DNA of 35,160 bases from Alkalibacterium iburiense (GTDB lineage Bacteria; Bacillota; Bacilli; Lactobacillales; Carnobacteriaceae_A), in the NCBI RefSeq assembly GCF_039521845.1, contig NZ_BAAACW010000007.1, positions 1 to 35,160 of the forward strand, read 5' to 3'. Shown here piece by piece: positions 7,765 to 16,376 of this stretch. Numbering within the stretch: the stretch's first letter is position 1; every line of letters begins with the position of its first letter. Position numbers and translations under genes: made by a program. The notes under the pieces were generated by a model, which saw only the letters and a program-made list of their open reading frames with translations, ran no database searches and had not been told where the DNA came from.

Positions 7765-8274
7765 ATGGTACAACCAGCATCAAAGTTACATGATACAGCT
7801 TTAAGTCTTTTGAAGGAACGCGGTGTCACTTTAGAAGAGATTGCAGAATTAGTCTATGATTTACAGAAGCCTTACTTGGAAGAGATTTCAATGGATTTAT
7901 GCCTCGACAATGTAAGAGCAGTGATTCGAAAACGAGAAGTTCAAAACGCTATCCTAACGGGAATAGAATTGGATGTCTTAGCAGAACAAGGCAAACTTTC
8001 CAGTCCTTTACAAGAAATCATCAAAGAAGATGAGGGGCTATACGGGATTGATGAAATACTTGCACTCTCTATAGTGAATGTTTATGGTTCCATTGGATTT
8101 ACTAACTATGGCTATTTAGATAAGTTAAAACCAAAAGTGATTGGACGCTTGGATGAGCATACGGAAACAAACAGCACCCATACCTTTTTAGACGATATTG
8201 TTGGGGCCATTGCAGCTGCTGCGGCTAGTCGCTTAGCGCATGCCAATCCCGAAATATCTGATGTTATGAAATAA
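7765..8274 (+). CDS. Phosphatidylglycerophosphatase A family protein (YutG-like)
   Basis: This 169-residue protein is a member of the PgpA family, which dephosphorylates phosphatidylglycerol phosphate in phospholipid synthesis. Family features are the N-terminal helix LHDTALSLLKERGVTLE, the central segment GLYGIDEILALSIVNVYGSI, and the acidic THTFLDDIVGAIAAAAASR near the C-terminus. Firmicute members lack the membrane segments of the enterobacterial enzyme, and none is clear here. The ATG at 7765 has a perfect GGAGGAG site; a TTG 33 bases upstream overlaps the reductase gene and has none. A phosphatase role is by family. Confidence 0.88.
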   Translation: MVQPASKLHDTALSLLKERGVTLEEIAELVYDLQKPYLEEISMDLCLDNVRAVIRKREVQNAILTGIELDVLAEQGKLSSPLQEIIKEDEGLYGIDEILALSIVNVYGSIGFTNYGYLDKLKPKVIGRLDEHTETNSTHTFLDDIVGAIAAAAASRLAHANPEISDVMK

Positions 8275-8322
8275 AAAACGACGCCTCTTCCTTTTATTAA
8301 CAAGGAGGGCGTTGTTTTTTAT
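8273..8322. terminator. Bidirectional terminator between pgpA-like and lit-like genes
   Basis: An imperfect stem (AACGACGCC with GGCGTTGTT, loop TTTTATTAA) has A- and T-runs on both sides. It overlaps the stop codon of each convergent gene. Confidence 0.8.
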
Positions 8323-8945
8323 TTAAATCCATTCTTTTTACTGTATTGATAAATGAGAACAAATCCTAGTTGAACCAAAACAAAGAAAACGATAAAGCAA
8401 TACATAAAAAATTCCTGAGGGAGTGCCAGTATAATCGGGTCAGTCGAAGGATTAAAAATCCAGTAGTCATTGTTGAAAAATATCTGGTGAAAAACCACAA
8501 ACATACGGTCAAAATTAATAGCTAACAAGACTAAAAAGACAGGCGGAGCTAAACTAGCTATAAAAAAAGGTCTCTCTAATGTCCAGATTTTACGGTTCCT
8601 TTTAACATAACGCATATAGATAGATGAACCTATAGCCGAGACAATCAGTATGGCGTAGTTAATGTAAAACAAAATTTTGACTTCCCACATATGATAAGCA
8701 CCACTAGGTGAACTGGGAAAGTCAGGCATATTTAACTCGGTCACCCATGGAAAATGTAAGTACCTTAAGAGAGCATAGTAATTTTCGGCAATTGTTCCAT
8801 GAGACATATTTAATTTGTCTGGTAAGTCATGAACCCATATTGAAAAATGATAAAGAGGTGTGAATAAGATAACAAAAGCGATGCTGGCTGTGATAATCAG
8901 CAGCACAAGGCTCGTTACTCCTCCTGCTTTTTTTAATTGAAGCAT
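8319..8945 (-). CDS. lit: Lit-like membrane protein (TIGR01906/DUF1461), putative lipoprotein intramolecular transacylase
   Basis: This 208-residue protein has four predicted membrane segments (about 10-32, 91-111, 126-144 and 180-201) and the TIGR01906 landmarks. H85 lies in YHMWEVK and H153 in VFHQIFFNNDYWIF. Lit enzymes, known from Enterococcus and Bacillus, move an N-terminal acyl chain within a lipoprotein to give the lyso form. As I recall, two invariant histidines near these positions are needed. Assignment of activity here is inferred from family and those residues. The start at 8945 lies only 1 base after the HAD phosphatase stop, so it is the last gene of the yunD-yutD operon. Confidence 0.75.
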   Translation of the reverse strand: MLQLKKAGGVTSLVLLIITASIAFVILFTPLYHFSIWVHDLPDKLNMSHGTIAENYYALLRYLHFPWVTELNMPDFPSSPSGAYHMWEVKILFYINYAILIVSAIGSSIYMRYVKRNRKIWTLERPFFIASLAPPVFLVLLAINFDRMFVVFHQIFFNNDYWIFNPSTDPIILALPQEFFMYCFIVFFVLVQLGFVLIYQYSKKNGFK

Positions 8946-8946
8946 G

Positions 8947-9717
8947 CTACTCCTCCCAATGATCCAGTGTCTCGACGATATAAGTCGGTTGGGTGTTGAC
9001 TAGTTTCAAATCATCTCTTGAGGTAAAGCCGGTTAAGACTAGTAAAGTATCTATTCCGTTATTGATTCCAGCCAAAATGTCCGTTTCATAATTATCCCCT
9101 ACCATCAGGACATCTTCTTTATTTAAACCAATTTTCTCAACTGCTCCTGCCATCATGATGGCTTCGGGTTTCCCAACAAAAGTAGGAGGAGTTTGAGTCG
9201 CTGTTTCAATCATGGCGACTAAAGAGCCTGCTCCAGGCATGAGACCTCTCTCTGTTGGTAAGTTTGTATCTTTATTGGTTGCAATAAAAGAGGCTCCTTT
9301 TTGAATAGCTAAAGTAGCTTGAACGACTTTCTCGTAATTTAGATTTCTATCTAAACCGACAACCACATGATCCGGGTCTTCGCTAGTTAATTCGAAACCA
9401 GCTTGTGTTAAGGCTTCTACTAATCCTCTTTCACCAACCACCAGCACTTTATTTCCTTCTAATGTTTTCAAGTAGTCAGCTGTAGCTAGTGAACTGGTAT
9501 AAATCTCGGATGCCTCAGCAGGGACATCGAAATGATTCACTAATTTTTTAGCTACTTCTTCTGGACTACTAGTCGAATTATTGGTCACAAATACATAAGG
9601 GATGTCTTTATCTTTTAAGCGTGTAATAAAGGGAGCAGCTTCTTCTATCCTTTGTTTCCCCTTGTACATGGTTCCATCTAAATCTACTAAATACCCTTTA
9701 TATTCTTTTCTATTCAT
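8947..9717 (-). CDS. HAD-IIA family phosphatase (NagD/AraL-like, TIGR01457)
   Basis: A cytoplasmic sugar-phosphate or nucleotide phosphatase of the haloacid dehalogenase superfamily. Motif I is DLDGTMY near the N-terminus, motif II is VTNNS, the motif III lysine falls in GKPEAIM, and motif IV is GDNYETD. The C2-type cap between motifs II and III fits subclass IIA. I place the start at the ATG at 9717, 256 residues, because GGAGG lies just upstream; the ATG at 9729 contains that site and has none of its own. It is sandwiched tightly between yutD and the lit-like gene. Confidence 0.92.
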   Translation of the reverse strand: MNRKEYKGYLVDLDGTMYKGKQRIEEAAPFITRLKDKDIPYVFVTNNSTSSPEEVAKKLVNHFDVPAEASEIYTSSLATADYLKTLEGNKVLVVGERGLVEALTQAGFELTSEDPDHVVVGLDRNLNYEKVVQATLAIQKGASFIATNKDTNLPTERGLMPGAGSLVAMIETATQTPPTFVGKPEAIMMAGAVEKIGLNKEDVLMVGDNYETDILAGINNGIDTLLVLTGFTSRDDLKLVNTQPTYIVETLDHWEE

Positions 9718-9734
9718 TGTATCCTCCATTTTGT

Positions 9735-10367
9735 TTAATCTTTTTTCTTTCTAATTTGAAAACGTGTGGATCCTTTGTCATTTTTTATCTCTTTTACTTT
9801 TTCTTTTTGTGATGAAACTATTTTTTCATCTGTTCGACTCTTCTTAGTAAATGTCCGTTTGTTCTCTTTCTTTTGAGTGTTTGGTTTCGTTCCCGATTTC
9901 TTTTTCGGATTTGTGCGTTTCTTTGAATAAGGTGGTTTTCTTTTTGGGTCTGACTGAGCTTTAGGTGACCGATCAGTTGACTTATTCGCTTCTAAGTTTT
10001 CCAATACAAAATAGGCACATCCGAAGCTGCAGTACTCTAATAGATAATCTTCCAAACTGGATATTCTCATATCAATAGGAGCTTTACGATTGGAATCTTT
10101 ATAAAAACCTCTTAACCTTAATTTTCCATATGACATATCTCCCACAATATAATCATACTTATCCAGTAATTCACTGTACCTTTCTTCCAATAATTCTAAA
10201 TCCAGTGCTTCACGGTAATTTTCTTTGATTTTATACGATTTATTTTTAATACCTATTGTTTCTGAATCTAATCGTTTAATCAATCGATTATCCTCATTCA
10301 GTAAGGTATCTAATTTATCAGTCGTTAATGATTTAGAGTTGTTTTTTTCATCTTGGTTCTTGTCCAT
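9735..10367 (-). CDS. yutD: YutD family protein with a long basic tail
   Basis: Residues 1-125 include the YutD core: KYDYIVGDMSYGKLRLRGFY (about 69-88) and DYLLEYCSFGCAYFVLENL (about 107-125), with a conserved CxxxC pair. The function of the family is unknown. The remaining 85 residues are rich in lysine, arginine, serine, threonine and proline and look disordered (PKRKPPYSKKRTNPKKK), suggesting contact with nucleic acid; that is inference. The start codon shares one base with the yunD stop (TAATG), so translation is probably coupled. Bacillus YutD lacks such a long tail, as far as I recall. Confidence 0.88.
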   Translation of the reverse strand: MDKNQDEKNNSKSLTTDKLDTLLNEDNRLIKRLDSETIGIKNKSYKIKENYREALDLELLEERYSELLDKYDYIVGDMSYGKLRLRGFYKDSNRKAPIDMRISSLEDYLLEYCSFGCAYFVLENLEANKSTDRSPKAQSDPKRKPPYSKKRTNPKKKSGTKPNTQKKENKRTFTKKSRTDEKIVSSQKEKVKEIKNDKGSTRFQIRKKKD

Positions 10368-11761
10368 TATTTTCTTTCCTTTCGTTTCGGAACGGGATAA
10401 TTTTCTTTCAATTCATTGGCTACTAGCGTTCTTAAAAAATCGGGATATTCCATCCGCGGATGTGTTCTCTCTTCAATAATAGGAAAGAACGGAACATATA
10501 AAAAGTAATCCACTGTAGCGACTTTATACCAGTGATTAGGATGAAGCAGTTTTTCGTTCACGCGAAATTCATCATTTTTCTTCTGAATTCCACTATAACA
10601 GATTTCTCCAAACAATTGGCCCCTAAATCCGAATCCAGCGGTTGGTAAATGACGTAATCTTGTTCTTTGTTCTTCCATAGAATGGATGAGTTCGATTAAA
10701 TCCTCTCCCTTTATATGAAAGGTTAGAAGCCTCATCGGATGAGGTAAAGATTCATGAATATCGTTAAATGAAACCAAACCTTTAAGAAGGGGCTTTAAAA
10801 ACAAACCGGAGTTGATGATGGATAAGTCTGCCTCTGTCTTCTCAATCAACATCTTCAGAGTGAATGATACGAAATTTGTACATCTTTGCCAGTCAATTTC
10901 AAATGGCTCTTGTAAATAGGCTATCTTCTTTTCCTGTAACAGGTGTTTCCCTTTCCTATTTAAGCGAGTGATACGTTTCTTTTCGCCTCTCAAAGGGGGA
11001 ATATCCGTTTCTGCATTGAACACTCTAGCCTGCGCTTTAAAGTGATAACTGCCTATCATGTGAAGAGAAATTTGCCCCACATGTTTTCCGAATTTCCCTG
11101 CTCCGGCAATCAAGGTGTGATTGACTTGCTCCCCTTCTGGCAAAAGATGATGGGTATGTCCTCCCATAATGACTGCTATTTCTTTAAAGCGAGCAGCAAT
11201 CTCTCGATCGGTATGAATACCCAAGTGGCTAAGTAAAATAAACCCGTCGACAGATTCTTTATACGTCTTTATCAGACGATGGATGGCATCTATTGGGTTT
11301 TCAATGTCCCACCCTAAAAGTTCATAACTGGTTGGTAAAGGAATGGTACACCCAATCACCCCTAATTTGTATCCCTTTTGAGTAGTGAGAATATGAAATT
11401 CATCCGCCCACTCGGGTTGTTTTAGTGTGTTTCTTTCTTTGATATTGGACACAACAACGGAATACTTGGCTTTGTCATATAACTGGTTTAATTGCTGTTT
11501 GGTGTTGCCAATGCCTTCATTATTTCCAATTGTCACGATATCGTAGTATGCTTCATTTAAAAGCTCTGATATAAACTGGCCATCTGTAGCTTCTGTCAGA
11601 GGATGAATTCGGTCTCCTGCATCTCCACTGTCAAAAACAAAAACAGATTCTTTCCTGTCAAGTAATTCCATTTTCTTACTTCTTAATTTCTGGGCTATTC
11701 TTGGCCAATACTCCAAATGGGAGTGCATATCATTCGTATGAAACAATGTGATAGTCTCCAA
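10367..11761 (-). CDS. yunD: YunD-type metallophosphatase/5'-nucleotidase
   Basis: A two-domain enzyme of the 5'-nucleotidase/UshA superfamily. The N-terminal calcineurin-like domain shows D11 and H13 (HTNDMHSH), D47 (DSGDAGD), a GNNE motif at 79-82 where most relatives have GNHE, SHLG and GGHTHH. The C-terminal 5'-nucleotidase domain begins near residue 285. There is no signal peptide, so it should be cytoplasmic. The start is TTG at 11761, supported by GGAGGT seven bases upstream. It is the first gene of the yunD-yutD-HAD-lit operon. The substrate is unknown. Confidence 0.9.
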   Translation of the reverse strand: METITLFHTNDMHSHLEYWPRIAQKLRSKKMELLDRKESVFVFDSGDAGDRIHPLTEATDGQFISELLNEAYYDIVTIGNNEGIGNTKQQLNQLYDKAKYSVVVSNIKERNTLKQPEWADEFHILTTQKGYKLGVIGCTIPLPTSYELLGWDIENPIDAIHRLIKTYKESVDGFILLSHLGIHTDREIAARFKEIAVIMGGHTHHLLPEGEQVNHTLIAGAGKFGKHVGQISLHMIGSYHFKAQARVFNAETDIPPLRGEKKRITRLNRKGKHLLQEKKIAYLQEPFEIDWQRCTNFVSFTLKMLIEKTEADLSIINSGLFLKPLLKGLVSFNDIHESLPHPMRLLTFHIKGEDLIELIHSMEEQRTRLRHLPTAGFGFRGQLFGEICYSGIQKKNDEFRVNEKLLHPNHWYKVATVDYFLYVPFFPIIEERTHPRMEYPDFLRTLVANELKENYPVPKRKERK

Positions 11762-11820
11762 GGTTTGACCTCCAACATTCTTAGTATTCTATTGAGTTAT
11801 CATCGCACCGCTATAAATGG

Positions 11821-12696
11821 TTAACTCTCATACCTCAAAGGCACATCTGCCTTCTTTGAACGCTTTATAGATTGTTTAATCTCTTTGGTTGCTTTATCAA
11901 ACTGAACGGCTCGGTAATAGGCGTCGTGATAAAAAAGAAAGGTCCATTCTTTTTCCAGTCCTTCACTGATCCATCTTTCTTTTTCTTCAATAGACCTTAA
12001 AGGGTAATCATCAAACGCACTGACCCACAGAGGATTAATATGAGCGTGTGTAATAAATAGGTCAGCTAAATGAATAAGGACCTCTTCTCCTAAAGTCAGT
12101 TTAACCACACTATGCCCTTCACTGTGACCACTTGTTTTAAATAGTTCAATGCCATCATGAGTTGTAAAGTAACCTTCAAATACGTGCACTTGAGGCTCAA
12201 TGGCTATCCAATTTTCTTTTGGGTACGTGCCCTTATTCCGTTTGCTCGGTTCCTTCATAGCTATCCACTCAGATTGTTCAATGATTATTTTAGCATTCGG
12301 ATACGCTGAGACCAAACGTTCATTTTCTATTTTAGTTAATCCAGCAGCATGGTCATCATGTAAGTGAGTCATCAAGACGACATCAATATCCTGTTCAGAT
12401 AAGCCTATTGTCTTTAAGTCTTCTGGAATAGTTGATTCTTCGCTGATTCCTTTATTCCTTTTGTCTTTTTCTGAAAAACGCCCTTTTCCAATCCCTGCAT
12501 CGATCAAATAGTTCTTTTGATTGTGCTGAATCAGTATAGGTTCTGTAGGCATTTCCACTAGGTTTTTCTCATTGCAAGGGTAACGCCTGCTCCACAACAC
12601 TTTAGGTACGGGACCAAATAGCGTTCCCCCATCAACATGACTAACGCCTCCGTTTAGCCATGTCACCGTCGTCTGGTTTATTTTTAAAGAGTCCAT
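11821..12696 (-). CDS. ytnP: YtnP-like metallo-beta-lactamase-fold hydrolase
   Basis: This 291-residue protein has the MBL metal-binding motif HLHDDH at 111-116. Further ligands are the histidine of SGHSEGHS (about 188), the aspartate of LADLF (about 210) and the histidine of FYHD near residue 250. It resembles Bacillus YtnP, described as a lactonase that degrades signalling lactones; this substrate is not provable here. The N-terminal segment VTWLNGGVSHVDGG is typical of the YtnP group. The ATG at 12696 follows AAGGAG. It lies 13 bases after cls on the same strand and is probably co-transcribed with it. Confidence 0.88.
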   Translation of the reverse strand: MDSLKINQTTVTWLNGGVSHVDGGTLFGPVPKVLWSRRYPCNEKNLVEMPTEPILIQHNQKNYLIDAGIGKGRFSEKDKRNKGISEESTIPEDLKTIGLSEQDIDVVLMTHLHDDHAAGLTKIENERLVSAYPNAKIIIEQSEWIAMKEPSKRNKGTYPKENWIAIEPQVHVFEGYFTTHDGIELFKTSGHSEGHSVVKLTLGEEVLIHLADLFITHAHINPLWVSAFDDYPLRSIEEKERWISEGLEKEWTFLFYHDAYYRAVQFDKATKEIKQSIKRSKKADVPLRYES

Positions 12697-12709
12697 ATCA
12701 CATTCTCCT

Positions 12710-14245
12710 TTACATCAAAGGTGCAAATAATCTCAGTATACTTTTAACTATTCGAACAGGTAGGGAGTAAGATAATTCCTTTTGAGTCATTTCCTCACTG
12801 ATTTCTATCGTGTCTTCCATATCTTTTTTAATCTCTTTAAGAGCATCATTGCCATATAAGACCACAGCATTTTCAAAATGCAGGTACAAACTTCGGTAAT
12901 CAAAATTTATTGTTCCGACGACGGCTGCTTTTCCATCAATCAACATGGTTTTTGCATGCATAAATCCGGGAGTGTATTCGTACACTTTAATTCCCGCATC
13001 CACTAATTCATTATAGTAAGAGCGTGTCGTCACATGGACTAAATACTTGTCCCATTGCTTAGGGGTGATAATACGCACATCAATGCCACTCTCTGCTGCC
13101 AGTATGAGCGCTGTTTCAAGGTTTTCATCTAATATAAGATAAGGGGTGTAAATATAAACGTATTCTCTGGCTGAATGAATCAGTTTAACTAATACATGTT
13201 CTCCGAAATTCTTCGTATCCGTTGGACTATCTCCAAAGGGCTGAACCAGACCATTAATTTTTTTAGAGGGTTCTTCAAAGGTTGGCTGCAAAACTTGTGT
13301 GTCCTCTAAATACTGATCATCAGCTATAGCATGCCATAACTCCAGGAAGATGAGCGTCAATCCCCATGCTCCCTTCCCGCTTAACTTAATTCCGTTATCT
13401 TTCCAATGTCCAAAACGTTCCAACTCATTGATGTACTCATCTGCAATATTAACTCCGCCTGTAAAAGCGACTTTTCCATCAATAGAAAGGATTTTACGGT
13501 GATCCCGGTTGTTTTGAGCAGATGTAATAATAGGGTGAAAAGGATTATAAACGCGGCATTGAATCCCTTTTTCTTCCAGTTTCTTTTGCATATCCTTAGA
13601 CAGTTTAAAAAAACTTCCAATGTCGTCATACATGACGCGTACTTCTACGCCCTCTTTGACTTTTTCTTCCATTATCTTCAGCATAGAATTCCACATGATT
13701 CCTTCGGCGACGATGAAAAATTCAAAGAAAATATAGTTCTTCGCTTTATTCATTTCCTCTAACATGGCTTCATAAAAAGCTTCGCCTATCGGATAATAGT
13801 CCACATCCGTATCGTTATATACCGGATAATTCCCTGCATAATCCAGATAATGCATCAGTCTACTATGATTGGGATACGCTTCTTTTCCTTCTTCAAGGGT
13901 TTCTTCTTCTTTCATTTTGAGAGGAAGCTGGGTCTCCATAATTTCTTCTAATTTACGCTGAAATTGGCGTGTTTGAGTTTGCCGGTTAAACATGAGGTAA
14001 AACAAGGTCCCATAAACAGGAAAAATTAAAACTTGTAATATCCAACTGATTTTATACGCTTCTTTTCCCTTTGTCCAGATAACATGCAGTGCTACAGATA
14101 TTGAAAGCAAGGTAAAGAAGGTTTCCCAAAAAATAGATTGGGTGACCGACTGATTAATTATGTATCCGAATATTAAAAATTGAATGATTAATAATAATGC
14201 CAACAAAACTCTTCTTTTAAAAATAATTCTAACTACTTTTCTCAT
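12710..14245 (-). CDS. cls: Cardiolipin synthase
   Basis: Condenses two phosphatidylglycerol molecules into cardiolipin at the membrane. The 511-residue protein starts with two membrane segments (about 11-31 and 37-57) and has a third hydrophobic stretch near 68-86, followed by two phospholipase D domains. The HKD motifs are H249-K251-D256 and H430-K432-D437, both intact. The length is normal. The ATG at 14245 follows GGAGGG, and a promoter with GTGACA and CATACT lies just upstream. ytnP follows downstream. Together with pgpA and GDPD it is part of the lipid chemistry encoded in this window. Confidence 0.97.
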   Translation of the reverse strand: MRKVVRIIFKRRVLLALLLIIQFLIFGYIINQSVTQSIFWETFFTLLSISVALHVIWTKGKEAYKISWILQVLIFPVYGTLFYLMFNRQTQTRQFQRKLEEIMETQLPLKMKEEETLEEGKEAYPNHSRLMHYLDYAGNYPVYNDTDVDYYPIGEAFYEAMLEEMNKAKNYIFFEFFIVAEGIMWNSMLKIMEEKVKEGVEVRVMYDDIGSFFKLSKDMQKKLEEKGIQCRVYNPFHPIITSAQNNRDHRKILSIDGKVAFTGGVNIADEYINELERFGHWKDNGIKLSGKGAWGLTLIFLELWHAIADDQYLEDTQVLQPTFEEPSKKINGLVQPFGDSPTDTKNFGEHVLVKLIHSAREYVYIYTPYLILDENLETALILAAESGIDVRIITPKQWDKYLVHVTTRSYYNELVDAGIKVYEYTPGFMHAKTMLIDGKAAVVGTINFDYRSLYLHFENAVVLYGNDALKEIKKDMEDTIEISEEMTQKELSYSLPVRIVKSILRLFAPLM

Positions 14246-14272
14246 CCTTCATTGCCCTCCCTATATTAGTCC

Positions 14273-14301
14273 AGTATGCCGTTTTTTAAGTCTGTTGTCA
14301 C
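14273..14301 (-). promoter_or_regulatory. Promoter of cls-ytnP
   Basis: The minus strand reads GTGACA (14296-14301), 17 bases, CATACT (14273-14278), 27 bases before the cls ATG. Confidence 0.55.
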
Positions 14302-14352
14302 TAGTTGACCGCTAATTTAAATAAATTGGTCGTATATATATATCATCCTTGA

Positions 14353-14381
14353 TTGACAAATCTCTCTCTATCTTCTAGAGT
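14353..14381 (+). promoter_or_regulatory. Promoter of the RNase HI gene
   Basis: A consensus TTGACA (14353-14358), 17 bases, then TAGAGT (14376-14381), about 40 bases before the ATG. Confidence 0.6.
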
Positions 14382-14421
14382 TAAAAAGAGGCAAGGATAG
14401 AAAGTTAATCAAGGAGAATAT

Positions 14422-15015
14422 ATGGCTAAAAAATATTATGCCGTCAAAAAAGGACGGAACCCAGGTCTTTACACCCAATGGAGTGAAGCTCAGAAAGAAA
14501 TATCAGGCTTTTCAAATGCCCAGTTCAAGTCGTTTACGACAAAATCAGAAGCAGAAGATTATATGAATGAAGACTCCCATGCTACTTTTGAAGAAACGGA
14601 TCAAACCGTTATAGCGTATGTAGATGGCTCTTTTGATAAGCACACAAAGCGGTATAGCTACGGTGCTGTGTTAATTAAAAACAATAGCGTTATAGAGGAA
14701 CTAAGTAATGCGGATAACGATCCCCAATATGCTGAAAGTTTTCAAATTGCAGGAGAATGTTTTGGGGCTTTAAATGCCATTAAGTGGGCTATTCAACATA
14801 AATACGAATCGATTATCATACATTATGATTATTTAGGCATCGAAATGTGGGCTACTGGAAAGTGGCGAGCCAATAAAAAAGTTTCCAAGGATTATGTGGC
14901 GTTTTTCAAGAAGTTTGCTCCACTCATTGATGTGAAGTTTGTAAAAGTGAAGGCTCACACAGGTGTCATGTATAATGAGCGAGCCGATCAGCTTGCTAAA
15001 GAAGCACTAAAATAA
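14422..15015 (+). CDS. rnhA: Ribonuclease HI with N-terminal viroplasmin-type hybrid-binding domain
   Basis: Cleaves the RNA strand of RNA-DNA hybrids. Residues 2-48 are the hybrid-binding domain (KKYYAVKKGRNPGLYTQW, then FKSFTTKSEAEDYM). The RNase H domain starts at about 62 and keeps the four acidic residues D68 (YVDGS), E112 (GECFG), D136 (HYDYLG) and D189 (NERADQLA), plus H179. At 197 residues it is a compact two-domain form. The ATG at 14422 follows AAGGAG. It stands alone between the divergent cls promoter and a strong terminator. Confidence 0.95.
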   Translation: MAKKYYAVKKGRNPGLYTQWSEAQKEISGFSNAQFKSFTTKSEAEDYMNEDSHATFEETDQTVIAYVDGSFDKHTKRYSYGAVLIKNNSVIEELSNADNDPQYAESFQIAGECFGALNAIKWAIQHKYESIIIHYDYLGIEMWATGKWRANKKVSKDYVAFFKKFAPLIDVKFVKVKAHTGVMYNERADQLAKEALK

Positions 15016-15019
15016 CGAT

Positions 15020-15072
15020 AAAAAGAGCTCCTTCTATCCTTTTCATTCTGGATGGGAAGGAGCTCTTTTTTA
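15020..15072. terminator. Bidirectional terminator between rnhA and the aldo/keto reductase gene
   Basis: A long stem (15020-15034 with 15057-15070, core AGAGCTCCTTC) extends through TATCC/GGATG. A-run and T-run flanks serve both convergent genes. Confidence 0.9.
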
Positions 15073-15879
15073 TGTTAAATGATCAATTTTCGTCATATCT
15101 TCATCCGATAAGAGGAAGCTCAGACTATCCAGATTGGCTTTCTGGTTTTCTGGATTATGCGATTTAGGAATAACAATGACGCCTCTTTGCATTTGATAAC
15201 GCAATATGACTTGGGCCCAAGACTTTCCGTAAGGTTTACCTATTTCCGTTAAAACTTCTTTGTGTTCATCAGTGGCATTCATCGGTCCCCATGCTTGTGG
15301 ACGTATGTCGTTTTTAAGTAAATATTTAATGAGGTCATCATTCCAGTTGTTTGGGTTAGATTGAATTTGATTGACAGCCGGTTTAATGGTCGCAAAGGCC
15401 TCCATCTGCTTTATATGCTCTTCAGTAAAATTGGAAACCCCAATAGTTTTAATTTTATTCTTTCCGACATATTCTTCTAAGACTTCCCAGGTTAGTTTTA
15501 ATTGCTCCTCATCTTCAATCGGCTTATGAATTAAATATAAGTCAATATAATCCGTTTGAAGATTCTCAAGACTTTGCTCTATGGTTTGTCTCACTGTTTC
15601 TTTATCTTTTGTATAGTCATCAGAGGGAGGAATCTTTGTAGTCAAGAAAAACTCTTCTCTTGGTATGCCGCAATTTTTAACTGTTTCACCTACACCTGCT
15701 TCATTACGATAAGAAATGGCTGTGTCGATTAAACGGTACCCTAGCGCGATGGCAGATTGTAGGGCAGAATAATCCCCGTTTAATTCTCCATTGTAGCTAT
15801 TGTCTTCTTTACCATAAGTATTTGTTCCCGTTCCTAGTAAAGGTATAGATAAACCATTATTCAAACGTACTTTTTCCAT
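15070..15879 (-). CDS. Aldo/keto reductase
   Basis: An NADPH-dependent carbonyl reductase with a TIM-barrel fold. Residues of the catalytic tetrad are visible: D and Y in DTAISYRNE (about 52-60), K in TTKIP (about 82) and H in YLIHKP (about 115). The nucleotide-binding end IVIPKSHNPEN is typical. I choose the ATG at 15879 (269 residues) because AGGAGAG precedes it; an in-frame ATG at 15909 would overlap ydbC. It follows ydbC by 22 bases and is probably co-transcribed. The substrate cannot be told from sequence. Confidence 0.92.
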   Translation of the reverse strand: MEKVRLNNGLSIPLLGTGTNTYGKEDNSYNGELNGDYSALQSAIALGYRLIDTAISYRNEAGVGETVKNCGIPREEFFLTTKIPPSDDYTKDKETVRQTIEQSLENLQTDYIDLYLIHKPIEDEEQLKLTWEVLEEYVGKNKIKTIGVSNFTEEHIKQMEAFATIKPAVNQIQSNPNNWNDDLIKYLLKNDIRPQAWGPMNATDEHKEVLTEIGKPYGKSWAQVILRYQMQRGVIVIPKSHNPENQKANLDSLSFLLSDEDMTKIDHLT

Positions 15880-15901
15880 GTTATCTCTCCTAAGATAGTA
15901 T

Positions 15902-16138
15902 TTACTCATTCATCATGTTTAAATCAATCGATTCTAAAGTCTTTTTTAAAGTCAGCATTTCGTCATTCGAAAAAGTGACTCCCTTGCCCATTTTTTTATG
16001 GTCAGGACTCCAGTCTCTGATATCAAATTTAGGGGCCTGATTATTCCAGCTGACTAAATTTAATTCTTTTTTCCAGCCTTTAGGGGATTCTGATAAAACG
16101 GTTATATGTTCTAAGACTTCAAAAGAAAAATCACTCAT
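15902..16138 (-). CDS. ydbC: YdbC/PC4-like single-stranded nucleic-acid-binding protein
   Basis: This small protein resembles Lactococcus YdbC, a bacterial relative of the eukaryotic coactivator PC4 that binds single-stranded DNA. Recognisable parts are SFEVLEHITVLSE, then GWKKELNLVSWNNQAPKFDI and RDWSPDHKKMGKGVTFS, ending in a helix. I place the start at the ATG at 16138 (78 residues) because AAGGAG precedes it at good spacing; an upstream ATG at 16201 lacks a binding site. A role in transcription or repair is inferred from the family. An aldo/keto reductase gene follows. Confidence 0.88.
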   Translation of the reverse strand: MSDFSFEVLEHITVLSESPKGWKKELNLVSWNNQAPKFDIRDWSPDHKKMGKGVTFSNDEMLTLKKTLESIDLNMMNE

Positions 16139-16314
16139 ATGTCTCCACTCCTTCCCAGCCCCCTTCAACTCATCCGTCTGAAGAGTAGCCTTATCTGTCA
16201 TGTCTCCAATTATATCAAATATACCTGTTATTTAAAAATAAAGGCATAGCCTATCTAAATTTGTTTTTAGCCTAGTCCGAAAAATAAATGTTCCATTAAA
16301 TCGTTCAAATCCAT

Positions 16315-16343
16315 TTGAGTTTATTCAAAAAGTCTTATATGAT
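16315..16343 (+). promoter_or_regulatory. Promoter of the CDF exporter gene
   Basis: TTGAGT (16315-16320), 17 bases, then TATGAT (16338-16343). Transcription should begin near 16350, which makes the ATG there too early to be the start and supports the ATG at 16377. Confidence 0.6.
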
Positions 16344-16376
16344 AATGAAATGAAAGCAAGGAAAAGTGGGGATACT

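Noticed and set aside
13381..13762. Open frames on both strands inside cls
   Set aside because: cls is complete with both HKD motifs; these frames carry no recognisable features.
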